From CALRGE01 sp964365765 (GTDB taxonomy: Bacteria; Patescibacteriota; Gracilibacteria; UBA1369; 2-02-FULL-48-14), in the NCBI GenBank assembly GCA_964365765.1, contig CAYIRB010000036.1:1-10728 (forward strand): a stretch of 10,728 nucleotides of DNA, read 5' to 3'. The first letter of the stretch is position 1. Each line of letters starts with the position of its first letter. The notes under the pieces were generated by a model, which did no database searches, was not told the origin of the DNA, and saw nothing but the letters and a program-made list of their open reading frames with translations. A program made the position numbers and the translations under genes. This document shows positions 1 to 6,826 of this stretch, piece after piece.

Positions 1-24
1 AAAAACCTTGAATCTACCCAGGGA
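1..24 (-). terminator. possible rho-independent terminator after the ligase gene
   Basis: Read on the minus strand, the bases just after the ligase stop codon can form an imperfect short stem (CCTGG pairing with CAAGG, one mismatch, 7-base loop), followed at once by five T residues at the window edge. The position and T run fit an intrinsic terminator, but the stem is short and the window cuts off whatever follows, so the call is tentative. Confidence 0.25.
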
Positions 25-1254
25 TTAAACAAGCATCGCCAACAACAACCAAAACTCAAACGCGAGGTCGTTTTTAAACAGCGGAGTGTCAAAAAAACCG
101 TGTACCAAAATTACAATCAACATCATGGCGACTATCGGGCGTTTTTTACTGTCTTTCTCAAAAATCCATTTCAGGCTTTGCCAAACAAGATAGAGCATTG
201 AAACAAGACCGAGCAAGCCCGTGTTCAGCCAAAGAGCCAAGTAAAGATTGTGCGGATGAATCATTACCCACTCGAATGGAGCATTATTAAGAATTCTGAC
301 CGCGGTGACCTGATAAACTTGCTCAAATTGCCCGAGACCGATGCCAAAAACCGGATGTTCCCGAATCAATTCCCAAGCGATTTTATAAACTTGAATTCTC
401 ACACTGCTGGATGACCTGTTGGAAATATCCAAAAATTGCGAGAACTTGGCCGTGTCGATTTGACTGAACAATAATACCCCGAAAAGGAGAAGAATCACTG
501 CGGCGGAAACCGTGCGAACCGGCTTTGATTGCTTGCGTAAAAAAAGAAAAAACGAAACGGCTGCGGAGGCGAAAACCGCGACCCATGAAGCGTATGATTT
601 TGTAAAAAATAAGGCCGCCGCGCAAATCAGCGCGGAAAAAATCATAACGATTTTTTCCGCCTTGTTTTTCGCGCCGAAAATCGAATGTACCGAATAAATC
701 AAAATCGGTCCAAGGTATAAAGCAAGATAATTTGCCGATTCAAATGGCCCCGATGCTCTGAAATCCGAAGTGAGGTAGTCACCGGTAAACACCTGATACA
801 AGGCATAAAGTGACAACAAAACACCGCTCGCCAAAAGCGCGTTCAAAGCGGTTTCCATCAAAGACGGTTTTTCTTTGAAGAAATACCGGACAAGGTAAAA
901 ATACGCGATCGGCGATAAAATCCAGCCTTTGAAAATTCCAACCGCTTTGCTCAAACCGTAAAATTCGCCTCCGTCCGCAAAGTAGCTTAAACGTGGTGAA
1001 ATAAGCGCGCTGAACAGAGCCGCCGCCAAAAAAATGAGAACCGGCCACACGAAAAGACCGCCGGCATGTTCACGCCGCCACGATTTCTCCCAAACTCTTT
1101 CACGAAAAACAAAATACAAAATCGCGAAAAATAGACAAACTTCCGGCAAAGTTACCGACAAACCGAACATGTTCCCCCTGTACAGGTACAATGGAAACAA
1201 CAGCGGAAACAACGCGAGCAATCTTGGAAAAATTCCACCTCTTAATACAAACAT
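25..1254 (-). CDS. O-antigen ligase / Wzy-polymerase family membrane protein
   Basis: This is a 409-residue polytopic membrane protein of the O-antigen ligase/polymerase (Wzy_C, PF04932-like) superfamily, which joins or polymerises lipid-linked glycan at the outer face of the membrane. About ten to twelve hydrophobic segments run from residue 8 to the C-terminus. The family signature is clear: an Arg-containing loop with RASGPFESANYLALY (166-180), a large external loop with WELI.EHPVFGIGLGQF (294-310), HPHNLYLALW (333-342) and GLLGL (346-350), and a late HGFFDTPLFKND segment (385-396). The ATG at 1254 is preferred because it lies 4 nt past the tpiA stop. An upstream in-frame ATG at 1293 would add 13 residues inside tpiA. 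No Shine-Dalgarno is visible, so translation is probably coupled to tpiA. In a CPR cell without LPS the acceptor would be another surface glycan or glycoprotein. Family membership is firm; the substrate is unknown. Confidence 0.9.
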   Translation of the reverse strand: MFVLRGGIFPRLLALFPLLFPLYLYRGNMFGLSVTLPEVCLFFAILYFVFRERVWEKSWRREHAGGLFVWPVLIFLAAALFSALISPRLSYFADGGEFYGLSKAVGIFKGWILSPIAYFYLVRYFFKEKPSLMETALNALLASGVLLSLYALYQVFTGDYLTSDFRASGPFESANYLALYLGPILIYSVHSIFGAKNKAEKIVMIFSALICAAALFFTKSYASWVAVFASAAVSFFLFLRKQSKPVRTVSAAVILLLFGVLLFSQIDTAKFSQFLDISNRSSSSVRIQVYKIAWELIREHPVFGIGLGQFEQVYQVTAVRILNNAPFEWVMIHPHNLYLALWLNTGLLGLVSMLYLVWQSLKWIFEKDSKKRPIVAMMLIVILVHGFFDTPLFKNDLAFEFWLLLAMLV

Positions 1255-1258
1255 GGGA

Positions 1259-1924
1259 TTATTTAAAAGCGCCACAAAGTTCGCGCAACACATCCATTGG
1301 TTTGGCTGCCCGCACGACTCCGCTGGCCACCAAAATTCCGGAAGCTCCCAATTCCATGGCTATTTTCACATCTTGAGCCGTTTTAATTCCCGCGCCCACA
1401 AGCACCTTGCCACTTCCAAGCAGCTTAACCGCGTCGGAAATCACATGCGGCTTCGCGGTGGAAACGGAAACTTCCCCACCTATCAGTTCCGGAGGTTCTA
1501 TCGCGATTAAATCCGGCTGAAATTTCATAAGATACCCGCATTCTTCAACAGACTCCGCACAGACAACGGAAAACATCCCAACTTCCTTCATTTTTAAAAT
1601 CGCGGCCGCGATTTGATCGTCGCTGATTCGCCTTTCCGAATGATTCAAAAGCGAACCGTCCACGCCCAAAGGCTTAAGAATATCCACCGGAACCTGTCCC
1701 GTATACGCCCCATAACCGACGCCGTCCACATGTTGCGCCAAAACGGGAATCGAGACTGAAGCGGCTATCAGCGCCAAATCCACCGCCTGAACGGCAATCG
1801 CCAAATTAACCTTCACTTCCTTCGCCAAACGATCAATATCTTTAGCCAAACTTTGACCGTTCACCCCCGTGGATTCGGGATAGGCTTTGAAGTTGACGAT
1901 AACCAGCGGAAGCGCAAAATCCAT
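1259..1924 (-). CDS. tpiA: triosephosphate isomerase, archaeal-type short form
   Basis: This cytosolic enzyme interconverts dihydroxyacetone phosphate and glyceraldehyde 3-phosphate in glycolysis and gluconeogenesis. From the chosen start it has 221 residues, the length of archaeal TPIs and shorter than the roughly 250 of ordinary bacterial ones. Key residues are visible: substrate-binding Asn11 and Lys13 in VNFKAY, catalytic His95 in LLNHSERR, catalytic Glu143 in AIEPPELIGG (the EPPELIG form of loop 6 is archaeal, against EPVWAIGTG in classical TPIs), and the phosphate-binding GAGI (177-180) and GILVASGV (196-203). The open frame extends to ATG 1972, with further ATGs at 1933 and 1924. I chose 1924 because archaeal TPIs start only a few residues before the VNFK strand. 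The ATG at 1933 has a weak GGGACA upstream and is a fair alternative. The ligase gene follows after 4 nt. Confidence 0.93.
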   Translation of the reverse strand: MDFALPLVIVNFKAYPESTGVNGQSLAKDIDRLAKEVKVNLAIAVQAVDLALIAASVSIPVLAQHVDGVGYGAYTGQVPVDILKPLGVDGSLLNHSERRISDDQIAAAILKMKEVGMFSVVCAESVEECGYLMKFQPDLIAIEPPELIGGEVSVSTAKPHVISDAVKLLGSGKVLVGAGIKTAQDVKIAMELGASGILVASGVVRAAKPMDVLRELCGAFK

Positions 1925-1971
1925 ATGCCACATACTGTCCCAATCAGACACAAAAAGCCAAGCGAACGGCA

Positions 1972-2000
1972 TTGCGAAAAAAGCAATTTTGTGCTAGAAT
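1972..2000 (+). promoter_or_regulatory. sigma70-type promoter with extended -10 for the three-gene operon
   Basis: TTGCGA (1972-1977) and TAGAAT (1995-2000) are separated by exactly 17 bases. A TG at 1992-1993, one base upstream of the -10, gives an extended -10 (TGCTAGAAT). Transcription would start near 2006-2007, leaving a leader of about 25 nt, A-rich and without a Shine-Dalgarno, before the ATG at 2031. An inverted repeat ATTGC-N7-GCAAT (1971-1987) covers the -35 and could be an operator or chance. Confidence 0.6.
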
Positions 2001-2022
2001 AAACAGATAAATATAAAAACAA
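1996..2022 (-). promoter_or_regulatory. weak candidate promoter for tpiA
   Basis: On the minus strand, TATTCT (2001-1996) could be a -10 box and TTGTTT (2022-2017) a -35 box, with a short 15-base spacer. Transcription would begin near 1989 and give a leader of about 65 nt to the preferred tpiA start. It overlaps the -10 of the stronger plus-strand promoter, so the two could not both be occupied. The region is A/T-rich and such matches arise by chance. Confidence 0.25.
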
Positions 2023-2030
2023 AACAAAGT

Positions 2031-5000
2031 ATGGCTATTAATTGCAGAAATTTCGGTCAAAACGACCCATTCGCGCAACGCGTGATTTTTCTGGACTCCC
2101 CACAGAATACGCCGAACGTGAAAGGTGAAGTCGCCGGTAAAGTTCTGGAAGTTCGGTATAACACTCTGAGACTTGACGAACAAAACCGCGAGATAGTCGC
2201 AAAAACAATGAAGTACCTGGAAAAAGTCAACAAATTGGATATTGACTCCCTAAACAAATTAAACACATCAATCAAAATTCTCGACGACTACGAACGACGA
2301 GCGGCGGCGAACCCGGATCGAAAAATTGCGCTAGAAGTGGAAATGGAATCCATATTCGAAGATCTTAATCAAAGCTTGGGCATCAACAAAACGGATGTCG
2401 AAGCGATTCAACTGGAGCGAAAAGCCGCTGACGCGATCCTCTCCGCAAAAGAAAAACACAGTCTTCCCTACAAAATAGAATACATAAAGCATAATGACGG
2501 GAGCACTGTAAATACCGATGATCTGAATGGCGCTTTTACCGATGGCGCGCACTTCACGGTTGATTACGGCGGAGACAAAAAGGCGGAATTGAAATACGGT
2601 TTACACCAAATGCTTCCGCCATTCGTCACCAATTTGATTGTCAAAACCGCCGACAACAAAGTCTACACGGCAAGCAAGCGCGAAGACGGGAAATTCCGAC
2701 GAGACGACAACGACAAATACATGGCGGTTTATCAAGGATACAAATTCGAAATCGGTACGGGAAAGAAAACTGAAAAAGCAATCCAGCCGGTCGCGCCCGC
2801 GCAACCTGAAAAAATTGACGCTCATCAAGCTGTTGAAGAGGAAAAAACAAATGCAAAAATTACAGCCTTCACTCAGGTGGCGGAAGACTTTAATAATAAC
2901 AAAAAAGTCGTGATTCCCTCCGAACTGAAAAACAGCAAGGCTTGGGAATACTCCGAGGACATGCAATACATGAACCACGGCGCCGAAGTGAAAGCCGCTC
3001 TAAGTAATTTAAACAAAATCGCAGGCGAGAAAACCTGGGTTGATCTTTGGGAGAAAATTCGCTCCAGAAACCTTGCGAAAGAAGACATCACTCTGCAAGA
3101 AATTTCAAAAACCGTTCTTGGGGAATCCTCAAAAGACGTTTACGCGAAATACAACAAATTAAGCGTTCAAAACACAATTCTTGACTTGGCCGAACAGGGT
3201 AAAAAGGGCGGAATGGAAGGAACAAAACTATTTAAGTTCATCCAATCGCAACTGGAAACGGACGAGGAAAAAATCACTCTGAACGGGATGACGGAGTATT
3301 TGCCGGGCGGCTCAAAAGATCCGAAAGAACTTAGAGATCAAATGAAGAATCTGACTGACTTTATGTCCGCGGCGAGCACCTTGATGAAGGAAATTCCAAA
3401 CCTGAAGCCGACAGCCGAAGCAAAAGAATACAAAAATGAAAATCTAATTAGCGTCGATGGCTTGAAAGAAGTTGAAACGGTCGCGTCTTTCGTGTTTCCG
3501 GACAAGGGCGATACGGGGCCGGAAGCCACGAGAACTTGGTTGCAAAAAGTATTCAAGAAAGGAAAACACAATCTTGACATGGGAACCGCGTACGAACGCG
3601 GACAAATCAACAACGATTTGCAGCTTTCCATATCGGGCGAATCGGCCTACGTACAGCTGGTCGGGTCGGCCTTGGAATATAACGAACAAGGTAATCTCAC
3701 GGTGAATTTGAACGCATTCGTAAAAAAACTGAACGAACTGAGAAAATTGGGAGTGGAACACATAGGCGAATCGCAAAACAAGGATTTGATACAAAAATGG
3801 GAACAAAATAAAGAATTCATGTCAAAACCTCTTGAGGTTAAGGACATTTCACCGCAAAACAACGTGGTGGAATTGGAGCGTGATCTAATCAGATTCGGTC
3901 TAAGAGTGGATTTGAACATTAAGAAAACATTGGACAGGTACGAAATTCTTTTTGACGGTGTAAATGACCCGATTACAAAACAGACAATGCAAAACATCCT
4001 AACGTCGGGTTACGACTTGGACGCGCGGGAATTTAAAGAAGTTTCCGAAAATATCAAACAACAGCTGCTAGCCTACGCCAAAGTCGGACTTGAATCACAC
4101 AAAACCGTGGATAACAGACACTTTACCAACAAGCCCGGAACAAGTGTTGAAAACGACCTTGCTTTCGACGTCGGCAAAGTCTTTGACGCGGGTCACGGTA
4201 TCAAATGGGGAGTTGGGCTTCACGGAAACGTGCTGTCCGTCACAATTTTGAAGCCGGAAGCCTTTATTTCCGCCACTCAAAAAATCGGAAGCAGGGTAAA
4301 GATTAGCGAAGGCGTGGCCGCAAGCGCGGACACTACCGGCGTAAAAGCGGGAGCCGCAGTCAGTTTCGAGGTTGCGCTCGACAAATATGCCGAACACGCT
4401 GTCGGAATCGGAGCCGGAGCGGGCATAAATTCAAATCCTTACGAAAATCTCTTCGTGGCCTTAGGCTACAACAGAAGCATGGAAGGCACTTTTGAAAGAA
4501 AGAAAGCGGAAATCGGCAATGACGCGTACATTATGGCAATTCTGAAAGAAGACTTGAAAAATTACTCCGAACAAATCAAGAACTTCCCTCCCGAACTGCG
4601 GGCTCAACTACTCGCCGAAGCGGCGAAATTCATTGAAAGCAATCGCGGTAGCGAAGCTGTAAAAGATATGCCAAAGGCGGCGGTGACAGGCGCGGGACTC
4701 GCTTACATTCCTTTCGCCAACATTTTCGTGCCCTACATAAAGGTGGCATTCAAAGGAAAAGACCAAATTATCTACAACATTCCAAAGTCGATGGACAAGA
4801 ACGCGCTCGCGGAAAAGAGAATTAAAGAGGCCTTGGAAGCGGAAGTTGGCAATGGCGATCTCAAACAGGTTTTTGTCGCCGGAAATATGGAACTGACACC
4901 CGACGGCTACAAAACCATCACGGAAGCGGAAGTAAAAAAAGATAAACTGCGAGCGATGAACGAAGCCCTTGCGAAACAAGGTCTTCAACTTTGGGAAACT

Positions 5001-6665
5001 ACAAGCCCTGAAGGGCCACGCTACAGACTGAAGGTCAACAAATCACACGGTAACGTGGATATTTACACCGACTCGAATTCCGGCATTCAAGTTTACCCGG
5101 GTGAAAAAGGCGAAGTGCTGGTCAACCTGGATATGACGGACGTCCTTTCGATTAAAAGAGTGGACGAACTGAACAGTTTAAGAGACTCAGGCGGCGTTTA
5201 TAACACAAAAATCTACATTTCGAACGATGCCGGTATCGGTATGAGCGATGTCGAATATCGAAGCCCGCAAATTTTGCACTTCAAATCCGGTCTTACGGAA
5301 GGACAGAAAACACAAGCGGTTCTCGTTGAAAACAAAGCCGGAAAAGGCGCGGCATTCGCCTCTGAAAAAGCGACTTTGGAAGCCGGTTACAAAGTGGGCG
5401 ATCTCTACAAAAATATGGAAGAACTAAGAAGCGCCGGCACAGGCATGTCCGAAGCGCTCAAGTCGGAAAAATACGGTGAAACTCTTTCACAGGACAGAAA
5501 AACCGCGCTGGACGCGCTGGCGCAAAAACTCTTGGACGACCCGAAATCCAAACTCGACTACAAAAAACTGTCCGTTGAAATGGATGAAAAAGCCGTCATT
5601 GAACTTTTGAAAACGAATCTACCGTCGGAACAACTGCCGAAAACCAATCGGGAAAAAACGTATTTGCGACAAACATTGATGGTGAAATCATTGGCCAAAG
5701 CGCCGCAAGACAAAGCCTTTATTGAACACATTCGCAAATGGAACGAACAAGCGCTTGAAAGACAATTGAAGGCTAAAAACATGGACAAAACCATGGCGCA
5801 TGAAATCGCCTCCAAAATAATGACGTACTACGCCGACCAATTGGACAAACACATCAACGAGGGCGGCGCCTTGGACCGCAAATACATTTCTCAAGGGTCC
5901 ATCGTGCAAATTCAAGTCGGCACGCAGGGAGTGGAGGGTTACCGTGAAACATTCTATCTGGGAAACGGAAATCCGGAACTGATCGGCGTCCAAAATCTTA
6001 CAGATCCGGAGTCATTGCAAAAATACGGTTTAAGTCCGGAGCAGGCAAAAGCCTTTATTGACGCCGTGACAAACAGACTTTCGCCCCTCTCCGAAAAGCC
6101 GGAAGAACTGATCCGAAGCCAGCTCGGTTTAAGCGTGCTCAGCGGCGCGGAAATCATTTTCGGAGCGGAAAAATGCAAACTATTGACGGAAATCGTGAAA
6201 GACCCTTCCCTCGCGTCCGACGAAAAACACAATGAAACATACAAGGAATTCCGCGACTTGGTATTTAAACTGAGACAAGACGGCAAAGCCGAAGTAAACG
6301 GCATGACCTTGAACGTAGCTACCGAAAAATCCATGGGATTCTACGACGCCTGCAGAAACTTCACTCTGGTTATGAACGAAAAACTTTCCATCGGCATTCC
6401 GGAAACAAAAGTTGTCGGAACCCAAGTCCGCCAATACATCGAAGGTCAACGCGCCGCCAATTACAAAGAATACGGAATCGCGTTCTCTTTCAAACGATCC
6501 GAAACTCTTAAAAAGCCGCAGGAACATAATCCTAAGGGACCTCCCGAACAACCGGAGGAAGAAGAAACGCCCGAAGCCGGAAAGATTGACCTTGGCGACG
6601 TAGGACTCGGAAAGCCCACGCACGGCGAAAACCAAGGAGCCGATATTAACGACGGACCGGTTTAA
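2031..6665 (+). CDS. giant uncharacterised protein, 1544 residues, first gene of the operon
   Basis: I do not recognise a family. The N-terminus (MAINCRNFGQND) is polar, with no signal peptide or membrane helix. Visible layout: a charged, probably helical segment (about 45-130); a beta-rich module ending in a VYTASKR...YMAVYQGYKFEI stretch (about 211-243); a Pro/Ala linker (250-260); a long mixed helical region (about 265-700); a Gly/Ala-rich segment of alternating small and hydrophobic residues (711-814, including GIKWGVGLHG and AVGIGAGAG...LFVALGYN); a related-looking strand set (885-918); further alpha/beta regions; and a disordered Pro/Glu-rich tail (1494-1544). It has only about three cysteines. 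The alternating segments resemble amphipathic beta strands. The gene has its own extended -10 promoter and is followed after 11 nt by the lipoprotein gene. Large proteins of this style occur, as far as I recall, in Peregrinibacteria-like CPR genomes, but I could not check this. Function unknown. Confidence 0.9.
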   Translation: MAINCRNFGQNDPFAQRVIFLDSPQNTPNVKGEVAGKVLEVRYNTLRLDEQNREIVAKTMKYLEKVNKLDIDSLNKLNTSIKILDDYERRAAANPDRKIALEVEMESIFEDLNQSLGINKTDVEAIQLERKAADAILSAKEKHSLPYKIEYIKHNDGSTVNTDDLNGAFTDGAHFTVDYGGDKKAELKYGLHQMLPPFVTNLIVKTADNKVYTASKREDGKFRRDDNDKYMAVYQGYKFEIGTGKKTEKAIQPVAPAQPEKIDAHQAVEEEKTNAKITAFTQVAEDFNNNKKVVIPSELKNSKAWEYSEDMQYMNHGAEVKAALSNLNKIAGEKTWVDLWEKIRSRNLAKEDITLQEISKTVLGESSKDVYAKYNKLSVQNTILDLAEQGKKGGMEGTKLFKFIQSQLETDEEKITLNGMTEYLPGGSKDPKELRDQMKNLTDFMSAASTLMKEIPNLKPTAEAKEYKNENLISVDGLKEVETVASFVFPDKGDTGPEATRTWLQKVFKKGKHNLDMGTAYERGQINNDLQLSISGESAYVQLVGSALEYNEQGNLTVNLNAFVKKLNELRKLGVEHIGESQNKDLIQKWEQNKEFMSKPLEVKDISPQNNVVELERDLIRFGLRVDLNIKKTLDRYEILFDGVNDPITKQTMQNILTSGYDLDAREFKEVSENIKQQLLAYAKVGLESHKTVDNRHFTNKPGTSVENDLAFDVGKVFDAGHGIKWGVGLHGNVLSVTILKPEAFISATQKIGSRVKISEGVAASADTTGVKAGAAVSFEVALDKYAEHAVGIGAGAGINSNPYENLFVALGYNRSMEGTFERKKAEIGNDAYIMAILKEDLKNYSEQIKNFPPELRAQLLAEAAKFIESNRGSEAVKDMPKAAVTGAGLAYIPFANIFVPYIKVAFKGKDQIIYNIPKSMDKNALAEKRIKEALEAEVGNGDLKQVFVAGNMELTPDGYKTITEAEVKKDKLRAMNEALAKQGLQLWETTSPEGPRYRLKVNKSHGNVDIYTDSNSGIQVYPGEKGEVLVNLDMTDVLSIKRVDELNSLRDSGGVYNTKIYISNDAGIGMSDVEYRSPQILHFKSGLTEGQKTQAVLVENKAGKGAAFASEKATLEAGYKVGDLYKNMEELRSAGTGMSEALKSEKYGETLSQDRKTALDALAQKLLDDPKSKLDYKKLSVEMDEKAVIELLKTNLPSEQLPKTNREKTYLRQTLMVKSLAKAPQDKAFIEHIRKWNEQALERQLKAKNMDKTMAHEIASKIMTYYADQLDKHINEGGALDRKYISQGSIVQIQVGTQGVEGYRETFYLGNGNPELIGVQNLTDPESLQKYGLSPEQAKAFIDAVTNRLSPLSEKPEELIRSQLGLSVLSGAEIIFGAEKCKLLTEIVKDPSLASDEKHNETYKEFRDLVFKLRQDGKAEVNGMTLNVATEKSMGFYDACRNFTLVMNEKLSIGIPETKVVGTQVRQYIEGQRAANYKEYGIAFSFKRSETLKKPQEHNPKGPPEQPEEEETPEAGKIDLGDVGLGKPTHGENQGADINDGPV

Positions 6666-6676
6666 ACCGATAAAAA

Positions 6677-6826
6677 ATGAAAAAATTATTTCTCACATTG
6701 ATACTGCTCACGCTAAGCGTCACGGGATGCTCAAAAAAAGAATCCTTGCAAACTCCGAAACTCGATCCGAAACCGGACCAATCGAATGTGGGAGCTCAAA
6801 TCGAATCACCAATTTTCAATGAATAA
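6677..6826 (+). CDS. small lipoprotein, 49 residues
   Basis: The product begins MKKLFLTLILLTLSVTGCSKKE. It has a two-lysine n-region, a hydrophobic Leu/Thr core and a lipobox VTGC with the lipidated cysteine at residue 18, so it fits signal peptidase II processing and membrane anchoring by diacylglycerol. The mature part is only 32 residues, polar, Pro/Lys-rich and probably disordered (SKKESLQTPKLDPKPDQ), ending ESPIFNE. It lies 11 nt after the giant gene, and its stop codon overlaps the next gene by 8 nt (ATGAATAA), so its translation is probably coupled to that of the secreted protein. No family is recognisable. Small lipoproteins of this kind can act as anchors, entry-exclusion or immunity factors, or assembly helpers, and nothing here decides between them. 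The clean lipobox and operon fit make it a convincing gene despite its size. Confidence 0.8.
   Translation: MKKLFLTLILLTLSVTGCSKKESLQTPKLDPKPDQSNVGAQIESPIFNE

Noticed and set aside
1255..1293. Longer ligase start at ATG 1293
   Set aside because: It would add 13 residues (MCCANFVALLNNP) inside tpiA with no ribosome site. The start at 1254, right after the tpiA stop, is more natural.
1034..1510. A 158-codon plus-strand frame across the tpiA-ligase junction
   Set aside because: It is antisense to two firmly identified genes, and its composition (His, Arg, Asn, Lys-rich) has no recognisable motif.
1925..1972. Longer tpiA start at ATG 1972
   Set aside because: The extra 16 residues (MPFAWLFVSDWDSMWH) do not resemble any TPI N-terminus, and the gene would run into the plus-strand -35 box. 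It cannot be excluded outright.
1971..1987. ATTGC-N7-GCAAT followed by TTTT as a terminator
   Set aside because: The stem is only 5 bp, and it sits inside a promoter upstream of both genes, so a terminator there makes little sense.
4161..4490. Giant protein as an outer-membrane porin
   Set aside because: The strands look amphipathic, but there is no signal peptide, no C-terminal aromatic barrel signature, and no sign that the organism has an outer membrane.
6786..6818. Longer start for the secreted giant at ATG 6786
   Set aside because: It places 11 polar residues before an otherwise ideal signal peptide and overlaps most of the lipoprotein's mature region. ATG 6819 overlaps by only 8 nt.
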